Under the pieces are notes generated by a model. It had not been told where the DNA came from, did not search any database, and saw only the letters and a list, made by a program, of their open reading frames with translations. The position numbers were made by a program, and so were the translations under genes. A stretch of 13,833 nt of DNA from UBA12465 sp964408785 (GTDB lineage Bacteria > Patescibacteriota > Patescibacteriia > Patescibacteriales > UBA12465), in the NCBI GenBank assembly GCA_964408785.1, contig CAYPAS010000019.1:1-13833 (forward strand), written 5' to 3'. Numbering within the stretch: the stretch's first letter is position 1; the number at the start of each line of letters is the position of its first letter. Of this stretch, positions 6,254-12,361 are shown one piece after another.

Positions 6254-6592
6254 TTATGAACTTATCGCCTTGGCCGGACAAGCGGCAATCGCCGTTTCCA
6301 AAATATCAGAATCTAGGTTTTCTTGAGAAACGACCTCGGCTTGATGGCTCTGTTTATTAAGAGAAAAATGCTCTTGATCGATTCGGGTACAGCGACCACA
6401 GCCAACACAGCGCTGGCCATCAATCTTCAAAGTTTTTGTTGCCGGAGATTGGCTTAATTGCTTATCGTCCTGATTGCTAGAATCAGTCGCCGCCGTCTGG
6501 CTGTCGCCGCCAGAAGAACAGGCGCTTAAAATTAAGGGCAAATTAACAGCCGCCAAAGCGGCAACTAGATAATATTTTTTAGATTTTTTCAT
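6254..6592 (-). CDS. Ferredoxin-like 4Fe-4S lipoprotein
   Basis: The 112-residue product has a lipoprotein signal (positive KKSKK, hydrophobic 8-22, lipobox LSAC with lipidated C25). A serine/threonine/glutamine-rich linker follows (26-52) and then a ferredoxin domain. Cysteines C62, C65 and C68 (CVGCGRC) and C105 (ACPAKAI) form one 4Fe-4S site, as in single-cluster ferredoxins. The lipobox places the cluster on the outer face of the cytoplasmic membrane, which is unusual, because ferredoxins are normally cytoplasmic. A neighbouring gene five bases downstream encodes a histidine-bearing membrane protein, so the pair may pass electrons across or along the membrane. Export of an iron-sulfur protein in unfolded form through Sec would require cluster insertion outside, which is unexplained; no twin-arginine motif is seen. 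The ATG at 6592 has no clear ribosome site. Confidence 0.85.
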   Translation of the reverse strand: MKKSKKYYLVAALAAVNLPLILSACSSGGDSQTAATDSSNQDDKQLSQSPATKTLKIDGQRCVGCGRCTRIDQEHFSLNKQSHQAEVVSQENLDSDILETAIAACPAKAISS

Positions 6593-6597
6593 ATTTT

Positions 6598-6651
6598 TAA
6601 AGGTTTATATCAATAATACGCCTCTCTAAAAAAAATCTTCGGAAACCTTTA
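6598..6651. repeat. 9-bp perfect inverted repeat before the ferredoxin operon
   Basis: TAAAGGTTT (6598-6606) and AAACCTTTA (6643-6651) are exact inverted copies separated by 36 bp. The inner arm ends six bases before the ferredoxin ATG. It could be a leader hairpin in the mRNA or a spaced operator; a TATTAT that could be a -10 lies between the arms. Confidence 0.45.
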
Positions 6652-6671
6652 TTGTCATAATAACATTTCTA

Positions 6672-6708
6672 AATAAAAATAAAACCGGGCCATTAAGACT
6701 CGGTTTTT
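6672..6708 (-). terminator. Terminator of the PQ-loop gene
   Basis: On the minus strand AAACCG and CGGTTT form the outer stem around GAGTCTTAATGGCC-type sequence, followed by TATTTTTATTT. The stop codon (6693-6695) is inside the hairpin. The distal arm and tail match those at 4212-4243. Confidence 0.55.
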
Positions 6709-7316
6709 TTATACTTAAAATAAAAAACTATTATCGCCCCGTAAATTATTAGGGCGGCGGCGTTAAAGGCTATCAATGGGCAATTTAGAATCCCAATTGA
6801 ATACGCCAACCAAAAGACTGAAGTGGAAAAATTTATCAAGAACAGTCTAATCTCAATAGAGCCGCTCTGACGATTTTTTTTAATTTCAAGAAACTGAGAA
6901 ATTATCGCCAGCAAACTAAAAATCAAAAGAATGGAAATAACTGCATCCGGGTTATCAGAATTAATAATTACTGGCACGCTGGTACCAAAAAAAGCCATAG
7001 CCGAATAGTCAAAAGTGGTTAATAGCTTCTTGTATTTCAGTATCCCCGCTACTATCGATATACAAGGAACGAAAAGCAAGCCATTAAAAATCATCGCCAA
7101 ACTATTCTTCTCTATTCCGTACAAAAGAAAATCAAAAAAATAAAATAAAAACAAAGAAAATAATGGCAAAGACAGTGATTCGGCTTTTTTACTTGACCAA
7201 ATTAAACGGGCCTGGAGATAAAATCCGGAAAACTGAAAAACTGTAAATAAACCCGTGAATAAAAAAGAAATGGTCAGAAAATTGAAAGAAAAATTCTTAA
7301 ACTCGATAAATTCCAT
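6693..7316 (-). CDS. Tandem PQ-loop (SWEET-like) seven-helix membrane protein
   Basis: The product has 207 residues and about seven membrane helices. Two three-helix PQ-loop-type units are visible. Unit 1: FYLQARLIWSSKKAESLSL, then FYFFDFLLYG (59-67) and N78. Unit 2: FLEIKKNRQSGSIEIRLFL, then FWLAYSIG (168-175) and N185. The K-x-x-x-S loop, the W/D-x-x-x-Y-G turn and the third-helix Asn are PQ-loop/SWEET hallmarks. Spacing W169-N185 equals the tryptophan-asparagine spacing I recall in plant SWEETs. A sugar-facilitator role is likely by family but unproven. A longer frame begins at 7361, but the promoter -10 element lies inside those codons, so ATG 7316 with AGGGGG upstream is the start. Bacteria usually have single-unit SemiSWEETs of about 90 residues, so a fused form is unusual. 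Confidence 0.7.
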   Translation of the reverse strand: MEFIEFKNFSFNFLTISFLFTGLFTVFQFSGFYLQARLIWSSKKAESLSLPLFSLFLFYFFDFLLYGIEKNSLAMIFNGLLFVPCISIVAGILKYKKLLTTFDYSAMAFFGTSVPVIINSDNPDAVISILLIFSLLAIISQFLEIKKNRQSGSIEIRLFLINFSTSVFWLAYSIGILNCPLIAFNAAALIIYGAIIVFYFKYKKTES

Positions 7317-7351
7317 ACAAGCAACCCCCTGTTTGTTAAAGTATTGGCCTG

Positions 7352-7380
7352 ATATTAACATGCCTATTTATTTTTGTAAA
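7352..7380 (-). promoter_or_regulatory. Promoter of the PQ-loop gene
   Basis: On the minus strand: TTTACA (7380-7375), a 17-bp spacer ending in TGT, and TAATAT (7357-7352). Transcription should start near 7345, which rules out translation from 7361 and supports ATG 7316. Confidence 0.65.
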
Positions 7381-7383
7381 CAA

Positions 7384-7415
7384 CAATAAAAGCCGCCGCT
7401 TTTTAGGCGACGGCT
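7384..7415 (-). terminator. Terminator of the 80-residue membrane protein gene
   Basis: On the minus strand AGCCGTCGC (7415-7407) pairs with GCGGCGGCT (7399-7391, one G-U pair), followed by TTTATTG. It is GC-rich and stable, with a short T tract. Confidence 0.8.
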
Positions 7416-7419
7416 TATT

Positions 7420-7662
7420 TTACCTAGTAATTTTTTCGGGAAATTTCTGCCCGGCTGGCATAACTAAGGCACTGGGCAGGATTGCCGACTTATTTAAAAC
7501 GAAGCTATCGTCTTTATCAAGCGACAACCCAGAAATAATAAAGGAACTAAACATTAAAAAAAAGAAAAAAGAAAAAATCAAAGAAAGGGTATCAGTTTTG
7601 ATTTCTTCCTCAAATTTAGCTTCTTCATTCTTTGTAGAAATTCTAGCTTCTTTTACTTCCAT
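7420..7662 (-). CDS. Small single-helix membrane protein, 80 residues
   Basis: Family not recognised. A charged N-terminal segment (MEVKEARISTKNEEAKFEEEIK) precedes one hydrophobic helix with a phenylalanine run (LIFSFFFFLMFSSFIISGL, about 28-46). A polar tail with NKSAILPSALVMPAG follows. A classical GGAGG lies five bases before the ATG and a good promoter sits just upstream, so the gene is very probably real and expressed. It may be a bitopic accessory or assembly protein. It is a single-gene unit with its own terminator, between the PQ-loop gene and the dehydrogenase. Confidence 0.7.
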   Translation of the reverse strand: MEVKEARISTKNEEAKFEEEIKTDTLSLIFSFFFFLMFSSFIISGLSLDKDDSFVLNKSAILPSALVMPAGQKFPEKITR

Positions 7663-7691
7663 TACTTCCTCCGATTGAAAGTTCTAACTAA

Positions 7692-7720
7692 CTTATAGCA
7701 CTACTTTTTAAATAAGGCAA
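7692..7720 (-). promoter_or_regulatory. Promoter of the 80-residue membrane protein gene
   Basis: On the minus strand: TTGCCT (7720-7715), a 17-bp spacer ending in TGC, and TATAAG (7697-7692), about 30 bp before ATG 7662. Confidence 0.65.
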
Positions 7721-7746
7721 CAATCAATTAAAAAACCATAAAAAGC

Positions 7747-7774
7747 AAAAAAGAGCCGCATTGGCTCTTTTTTA
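7747..7774. terminator. Bidirectional terminator after the dehydrogenase gene
   Basis: AGAGCC (7752-7757) pairs with GGCTCT (7763-7768), with an A tract on the left and a T tract on the right. On the minus strand this gives GGCTCTTTTTT directly after the dehydrogenase stop. Confidence 0.85.
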
Positions 7775-7778
7775 ATAT

Positions 7779-8546
7779 TTATCTAGCTGTATAGCCGCCA
7801 TCGATAATAAGTTCCGTGCCGGTAACGAATTTGCTTTCATCACTAGCCAAGTAAACCGCGCCCCAAGCGATATCGTCCGGTTCACCGATATGTCCTAAGG
7901 GGTGTAAGCTGTCGAGAGCTTGACGACCGCTAGCCACATCGGCAAACGACTCCTTCAAAAAACCATCAACCATCGGCGTCCAGATAAAGCCAGGATGGAT
8001 AGAGTTAACGCGAATCTTGTCTTTGGCATAGATTAAAGCGTCGTTCTTGCTCATCAAGCGGACAGCGCCCTTGCTAGCATGATAAGGCGGCACATCGGCA
8101 TTGCCAATCAAACCATAGATGCTAGAAAGATTAATAATACTTCCCTGTCCAGCTTCTTTCATTTGAGGAACGGCATATTTGGTGCAAAGAAAAACACCGC
8201 CGACATTGATGCTTATCACCTTATCCCAATCAGCCAAGGCTATTTCATGCGTCGGCTTATTAACACCGGCAATCCCCGCGTTGTTAACCAAGACACTTAC
8301 TGGCCCGAATTTATCTTTAACCGCAGAAAAGACTTCAGCGACTTCCGATTCTTTAGAAACATCTAAACGCCAAAAAGCGGCCTCGCCACCCGAAGCCTTT
8401 ATTTCTTTGACTAAGGACAAACCCTCAGCTTCTTTAATATCGGTAATAGCGACTTTGGCTCCTTCCTTGGCCATTAAAATGGCGATAGCACGACCGATTC
8501 CCAGCGAAGCGCCGGTAACGACCGCAACTTTACCTGTTAATCTCAT
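7779..8546 (-). CDS. Short-chain dehydrogenase/reductase (FabG-like SDR)
   Basis: A 255-residue classical SDR, a cytoplasmic NAD(P)-dependent oxidoreductase. Visible: Rossmann motif TGASLGIG (11-18), D36 at the end of beta-2 (TDIKEAE), which favours NAD(H) over NADP(H), NNAG (88-91), N114, S142, and the catalytic pair Y155/K159 (YHASK). The C-terminal TGTELIIDGGYTAR is typical. All four catalytic residues are present. The stretch NSIHPGFIWTPMV is like SDRs acting on cyclic alcohols or ketones, and FabG is a distant relative; the true substrate cannot be told from sequence. There are no fatty-acid genes around it, so a fatty-acid role is not supported. ATG 8546 fits the family N-terminus (MRLTGKVAVVTG) and has an extended -10 promoter upstream but no Shine-Dalgarno sequence. 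Confidence 0.93.
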   Translation of the reverse strand: MRLTGKVAVVTGASLGIGRAIAILMAKEGAKVAITDIKEAEGLSLVKEIKASGGEAAFWRLDVSKESEVAEVFSAVKDKFGPVSVLVNNAGIAGVNKPTHEIALADWDKVISINVGGVFLCTKYAVPQMKEAGQGSIINLSSIYGLIGNADVPPYHASKGAVRLMSKNDALIYAKDKIRVNSIHPGFIWTPMVDGFLKESFADVASGRQALDSLHPLGHIGEPDDIAWGAVYLASDESKFVTGTELIIDGGYTAR

Positions 8547-8579
8547 AAATTTATAAATTAAATAATTGTTATTTATTAA

Positions 8580-8588
8580 ATTATAGCA
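8580..8588 (-). promoter_or_regulatory. Extended -10 promoter of the dehydrogenase gene
   Basis: On the minus strand TGC TATAAT (8588-8580) lies about 33 bp before ATG 8546. The -35 region overlaps the T tract of the preceding terminator, and the sequence TTTTTTATTGCC between terminator and promoter recurs before the TspO gene. Confidence 0.6.
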
Positions 8589-8601
8589 TTAATGGCGGCA
8601 A

Positions 8602-8628
8602 TAAAAAAGCTCGAAGAATATTCGAGCT
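8602..8628 (-). terminator. Terminator overlapping the stop of the 87-residue gene
   Basis: AGCTCGAA (8608-8615) pairs perfectly with TTCGAGCT (8621-8628) around a five-base loop; on the minus strand TTTTTT follows. The TAG stop (8627-8629) is part of the stem. Confidence 0.88.
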
Positions 8629-8890
8629 AAAATTTATTACGACGATAAGCTTCAAACAAGAGTCTCGTCAAAAACATCAAGGCTAAATATAGAATAAATA
8701 ACAAAAACATAAATACCCTGACTTTGTTTTGAAAAACAATGACCAACTGATCACTAAACCCCAAAGAAATCAAGAGATCGCCAAACCTATCCATCAAAAA
8801 ATAAAAAACTGTTGCAATCACTAAACAGGGGCTAAGGATTATAACGGCATAAGATAAGAAGCTGTTATTATTACCGTCTTTGTTTTCCAT
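8627..8890 (-). CDS. Small two-helix membrane protein, 87 residues
   Basis: Family not recognised. Two membrane helices (about 11-33, SFLSYAVIILSPCLVIATVF; and about 59-79, VFMFLLFILYLALMFLTRLL) flank a short amphipathic loop (DRFGDLLISLGFSDQLVIV). The tail is basic (EAYRRNKF), so the N- and C-termini are probably both inside. GGAGG lies seven bases before ATG 8890, and the promoter is near consensus, so expression is very likely. It is divergent from the structured RNA at 9020-9204 and shares the intergenic region with it, which may mean linked control. No function can be assigned. Confidence 0.72.
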   Translation of the reverse strand: MENKDGNNNSFLSYAVIILSPCLVIATVFYFLMDRFGDLLISLGFSDQLVIVFQNKVRVFMFLLFILYLALMFLTRLLFEAYRRNKF

Positions 8891-8922
8891 GATGCATCCT
8901 CCTTTTTTATTGAACTAAATTT

Positions 8923-8951
8923 AAATTAAAATATTTTTAAATAGTTGTCAA
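8923..8951 (-). promoter_or_regulatory. Promoter of the 87-residue membrane protein gene
   Basis: On the minus strand: perfect TTGACA (8951-8946), a 17-bp spacer and TAATTT (8928-8923), about 32 bp before ATG 8890. Confidence 0.65.
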
Positions 8952-8985
8952 ATATATGAAATGTGGATAAGTCACCCAAAAAACC

Positions 8986-9013
8986 TTGACTTATTTTTTT
9001 AAATTGCTAATAT
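8986..9013 (+). promoter_or_regulatory. Promoter of the structured RNA
   Basis: TTGACT (8986-8991), a 16-bp spacer and TAATAT (9008-9013) point rightwards. Transcription would start at about 9020. It is divergent from the promoter at 8923-8951. Confidence 0.55.
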
Positions 9014-9019
9014 ACAAAT

Positions 9020-9204
9020 CAACAAATGGAGATGAGCCTATGTACACGATTTCCAGCAAATAGGAAAGAATTATTTAGGTTATTTGTTTTTTAAAAGCCC
9101 TGCCGATATAAATCGACACGACACCGAGTAAAAGGCGGGGTAAAGTACTAAAAGTATTTTTTAAATTTTCGTCTCACGCGGATCCTAGGAGGGTCCGCTT
9201 TTTT
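9020..9204 (+). ncRNA. Putative structured non-coding RNA, about 185 nt
   Basis: A promoter (8986-9013) and a plus-directed terminator (9178-9204) bracket a stretch with no substantial protein. The 5' sequence GAGATGAG (9029-9036) pairs with TTCGTCTC (9168-9175) near the 3' end, closing a multi-branched fold. Inside are CCTAT/ATAGG (9037-9041 with 9060-9064) and CCCTGCC/GGCGGGG (9098-9104 with 9134-9140), which encloses CGAT/ATCG (9104-9115), plus TACT/AGTA near 9147-9156. An alternative pairing CAAATA/TATTTG (9057-9062 with 9081-9086) competes with the first hairpin. This fits a stand-alone RNA. I do not recognise 6S RNA, SRP RNA, tmRNA, RNase P RNA or a known riboswitch. A 7-codon peptide with a GGAG site (ATG 9040) is the only translation signal. 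Confidence 0.5.
9178..9204 (+). terminator. Terminator of the structured RNA
   Basis: GCGGATCC (9178-9185) pairs with GGGTCCGC (9191-9198, one G-U pair), followed by TTTTTT. The T tract exists only in the plus direction; on the minus strand the hairpin is followed by GTGAGACG, so it does not belong to the ATPase gene. This is the best evidence that a plus-strand transcript exists here. Confidence 0.85.
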
Positions 9205-9769
9205 ATTTACCAAATTTCTTATCCTTCCAGGGCCAAAAAAGCCAAGACAAACCGAGCAAATTAACGGCAAAAACCAAAAAGACATCTCTAAGCGCCAGCG
9301 GCGATAAATGGAATAAATTGGAAAGATAGGGCACGTAAATAATTGCTAACAAAAAAACCGAGGCGCCGCCAATTATCAACCAAACTGTTCGACCAGCGTT
9401 TTTACACGATTCCAAAAGCGGCTTGCCCCAAGATAAATTAGCGATAATCAAAATAAGATTAGAAATAACTAAAGAGGAAAAGGCCAATGCCCGACTATAA
9501 TCTTCACCATGCGCCTGCCAATTAGAATATATGAATAAAATAAAAGCGATTACAAAAGCGCTAAAGCCCTGAAAAAAACCAAAAAATAACATAGAAAAAT
9601 CAAATAATGGCTGATCCAGGCGTCGCGGCGGCCGCTTCATTAATCCCCGGCCCTCTTTCTGGGATTCAAAAGCTAAAGAGCAAGCCGGATCGATAATTAA
9701 CTCCAAAAAAGCAATGTGAGCCGGCAAAAGCACGGGAGGAAAACCAAAAAATAGAGGTAAAACTGCCAT
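9203..9769 (-). CDS. C-terminal membrane fragment of the P-type ATPase
   Basis: This is the downstream frame of the broken ATPase. It can start at ATG 9769 (MAVLPLFFGFP) but has no ribosome site, and that methionine is an ordinary internal residue of helix 5. It covers helices 5-10: FLELIIDPACSLAFE (TM6, ion ligands), FSMLFFGFFQGFSAFVIAF, SLVISNLILIIANL, TVWLIIGGASVFLLAIIY and VFLVFAVNLLGLSWLF. It overlaps the upstream frame by about 100 bp, as expected of a frameshift and not of a separate gene. Confidence 0.6.
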   Translation of the reverse strand: MAVLPLFFGFPPVLLPAHIAFLELIIDPACSLAFESQKEGRGLMKRPPRRLDQPLFDFSMLFFGFFQGFSAFVIAFILFIYSNWQAHGEDYSRALAFSSLVISNLILIIANLSWGKPLLESCKNAGRTVWLIIGGASVFLLAIIYVPYLSNLFHLSPLALRDVFLVFAVNLLGLSWLFWPWKDKKFGK

Positions 9770-11753
9770 GCCAACAGTCGGAATATGAACAGCAATTATA
9801 TTCCATCGCCCGCTTCAAATTTTCATAAATTCGGCGACCAAGACGAACGGCCACCACTATCGAAGAAAAATCATCGTTCAAAAGGATTAACGACGCCGCT
9901 TCCCTGGCGACATCAGTGCCTCGCCCTCCCATGGCGATACCGATATGCGCCGCTTTCAAAGCGGGGGTGTCATTAACCCCATCGCCAGTCATCGCTACTA
10001 TCTGGCCATTAGCCTTGAGGGCTTCAACAATCATTAATTTCTGCTCCGGAGCGACTCGAGCGAAAACATTAACGGTTTTAATTTTTTCCTGTAATTCCTT
10101 GGGGCTAAGACGCTCTAAATCCCTGCCAGTCAAAGAAACCCCCGGATTATCAAGGCCGGCTTGTAAGGCGATATTTTCCGCCGTTCCCTGATAATCACCA
10201 GTAATAATTATCACTCTCATACCAGCGCCATAAGCCTCTTTTACGGCCCTAGGCACAGTGCTTCTTAAAGGGTCGACAAAACCCAGCAAGCCCAAGAAAT
10301 TAAAATCATAACCGGTTGGCTTATCGGCCAATTCGTTGGATGGAGAAAAAGTTTTGGCTACCCCCAAAACCCTCAAACCTTTTTCTGACATCTCTTTTAC
10401 TCTTAATAAAATATCTTCCTTTGCTTTATCGTCAAAATGGCAGAGGTCGGCTATCGCTTCTGGCGAGCCTTTGGCGGCCAAAAAAGTACCGCGGCCAGAC
10501 TCATGGCGATAGGCTTTAATAAAAGCCGTTAACTGGCGGGAAATGGGATATTCTTTGAGTGGTGAAACTGCTTCTAATTTATTTTCTATATCAGGCAAAT
10601 AGAGTTTACTCATTCGCAGAATCTCTTTCTCCATGGGATCGAAAGAATTTTCTTGGCTAGCAAAAACACTATTTTCCAACAATTCCCGATACCTCTCCGA
10701 AAGATTGGTAGAGGCGTAATCACTTAATTCATAAAAAGATGAACCAGCATAAAGACTGCTCAATTCCATCTTATTTAAAGTAAGCGTGCCGGTCTTATCA
10801 GTGCAAAGAACGCTGGCTGCCCCCAAGGTTTCAATAGCCGCTGAACGGCGAGCCAGAACCTTATGGCGCGATATCTTCCAAGCGCCAAAAGTCAAAAAAA
10901 TGGTTAAGACGACAGGAAATTCTTCTGGCATCATCGCCATACTTAAAGTGATTCCCGATAAAAAACCGCCCAAGAGATCATCTTTTAAAAAGGCGTAGAA
11001 AAAAACGATCAAAATAAAAAAGGCTAAACCGATTAAAAAGAAAAACTTAACGATGCGGGATATTTCTTTATGCAACAAAGTGTCTTCATCTTTTATAGAT
11101 TCGAGGCTTTGGCCGATGCGACCGATTTCTGTTTTAACCCCAGTGGCTAAGACTTTTATTATTGCCCGACCGCCGACTAGCAAAGTGCCAGAATAAACAA
11201 AAGGCTGGTTATCACCGCCGGGCCGCTCTATTTTAAACTCCTTTTCCCAATCTTCATAAGGCAAGGCGATTTTAGAAACCAATATTGATTCACCAGTTAA
11301 AAGCGATTCATCAACTGAAATATTTTCTCCGGATAAGACAACGCCGTCCGCCGGTAGGCGATCGCCTTCGGAAACAATAACCAAATCGCCGCTGACCAAT
11401 TCCCGACTAGAAATTTTTATCTTTTCTCCGTCACGGATTACCAAGGCTTTAGGGCTAGATAAATCACGCAAAGCGGCTAAAGCATTCTCTGTTTTTCTCT
11501 CCTGAAAAAAAGTAATACCAATGACGACTAAAGCTGATAAGGCCAAGAGCCAGGCGTCTTGAGTCTCGCCGATTAAAAAATAAGCGGCGGCACCCAAAAG
11601 CAATAAAAAGAGCATCGGCTCTGACAAGATGCGAAAAAGTATAGCCCAAGCACCGACCGGTTTTTGGGATGGCAATTCATTAAAACCATCACGCTCTAAA
11701 TGCCTAGCAACCTGCGAAGAAGAAAGGCCTTTTAATTCTTGTTCTTTTTTCAT
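9203..11753 (-). pseudogene. P-type cation-transporting ATPase (P2-like), frameshifted at helix 5
   Basis: The gene begins at ATG 11753. About 651 codons in one frame encode the N-terminal cation domain and helices 1-4; actuator TGES (153-156); TM4 motif PEEFP (276-280); phosphorylation motif DKTGT with D319; nucleotide domain KGSPEA (429-434); and hinge TGDGVND (589-595). The frame then reads into a nonsense tail after RRIYENLKRAMEY. The expected continuation, IIAVHIPTVGM, is in another frame and runs to TAA at 9203, adding about 200 residues with helices 5-10; the total is about 850 residues, normal for the family. A missing dinucleotide in TATA(TA)ATT near 9800 explains the break. The ion site has E277 in TM4 and E-x-x-x-D in TM6 (FLELIIDPA); TM5 lacks the SERCA E771 equivalent. 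Ca2+ is a likely but unproven cargo. As written, the product would be inactive. Confidence 0.88.
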
Positions 11754-11764
11754 TAAAGTAAAAT

Positions 11765-11794
11765 TTAAAATAGCAGAATGAAAATTCTGCTATT
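11765..11794 (-). terminator. Terminator between TspO and the ATPase gene
   Basis: AATAGCAGAAT (11769-11779) pairs perfectly with ATTCTGCTATT (11784-11794) around GAAA; on the minus strand TTAAATTT follows. The gap to ATPase ATG 11753 holds no clear promoter, so the ATPase may depend on read-through. Confidence 0.75.
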
Positions 11795-11803
11795 ATTTTT
11801 ATA

Positions 11804-12283
11804 TTAATTTAAAACGGCAATAAGATAATTAAGATAAGCGGCAAAACTCACCCAAAGAAAATAAGGCACTAAAAGCCAAGCAGAAAGACGTGATAATCTA
11901 GCAAAAGAAACAATCGTAGCCAGAATAGCCAGCCAAAGAATAATTATTTCCACAAAAGCGGCGGCCGGTGCCTGCCAAGCAAAAAAAATTGCGGACCAGG
12001 CTAAATTCAATCCCAACTGTAAAAAGAATAGATCAAGAGCTAAATCAACCTGCCGTTTTTGTTCTTGACGATGCCGCCAAAGCAAAAAAGCGGCAAAACC
12101 CATCAAAGCAAAAAGAATAGTCCAAACTGGAGCAAAAATCCAATTAGGCGGCGCGATTTCCGGCTTGATTAATGAAGCATACCAAGACGGTATGGCCGGA
12201 ACAGTAAAAAGCGAACCAATAAAACCCGCGGCCTCACCCACAAAAATGAAGGCGATTAACACTAAAAAAGATTTCTTGTTCAT
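11804..12283 (-). CDS. tspO: TspO/MBR family membrane protein
   Basis: A 159-residue five-helix membrane protein of the TspO/peripheral benzodiazepine receptor family, which binds porphyrins, sterols and related ligands and is linked to tetrapyrrole handling and stress signalling. Conserved blocks: W34-Y35, K40-P41, PPNWIFAPVWT (45-55), ALMGFAAFLLWR (59-70), LNLAWSAIFF (92-101), and PYFLWVSFAAYLN (140-152) near the C-terminus. Length is typical. A longer frame reaches a TTG at 12325, but the -10 element TATAAT lies inside it, so ATG 12283 (MNKKSF) is the start. It lacks a Shine-Dalgarno sequence. No tetrapyrrole synthesis gene is near; the ligand here is unknown. The gene precedes the ATPase with a terminator between them. 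Confidence 0.93.
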   Translation of the reverse strand: MNKKSFLVLIAFIFVGEAAGFIGSLFTVPAIPSWYASLIKPEIAPPNWIFAPVWTILFALMGFAAFLLWRHRQEQKRQVDLALDLFFLQLGLNLAWSAIFFAWQAPAAAFVEIIILWLAILATIVSFARLSRLSAWLLVPYFLWVSFAAYLNYLIAVLN

Positions 12284-12302
12284 AATATTAAAATATATAA
12301 AT

Positions 12303-12311
12303 ATTATAACA
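12303..12311 (-). promoter_or_regulatory. Extended -10 promoter of the TspO gene
   Basis: On the minus strand TGT TATAAT (12311-12303). The 18 bases TTTGTTATAATATTTATA are identical to those at the antiporter promoter, and the preceding terminator T tract plus TTGCC matches the dehydrogenase promoter region. Confidence 0.6.
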
Positions 12312-12325
12312 AATATTATGGGCAA

Positions 12326-12352
12326 TAAAAAACCCGTTCTTAACTGAACGGG
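12326..12352 (-). terminator. Strong terminator of the exported orphan gene
   Basis: CCCGTTC (12333-12339) pairs perfectly with GAACGGG (12346-12352); on the minus strand TTTTTTATTG follows. It lies just after the stop of the 189-residue gene at 12362. Confidence 0.88.
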
Positions 12353-12361
12353 CGGAATACG

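Noticed and set aside
8179..8556. Open frames opposite the dehydrogenase gene
   Set aside because: They are antisense to a clear SDR with complete motifs and show no family features.
9020..9204. Fluoride, preQ1, c-di-GMP or other known riboswitch; SRP, 6S or tmRNA
   Set aside because: Conserved core sequences of these classes are not seen, and no gene lies downstream on the same strand.
9785..10998. Several plus-strand open frames opposite the P-type ATPase
   Set aside because: Shadow frames of the ATPase, with unnatural composition and no ribosome sites.
11464..11649. Second minus-strand frame inside the ATPase start
   Set aside because: Overlaps the conserved N-terminal ATPase domain in another frame and has no signals of its own.
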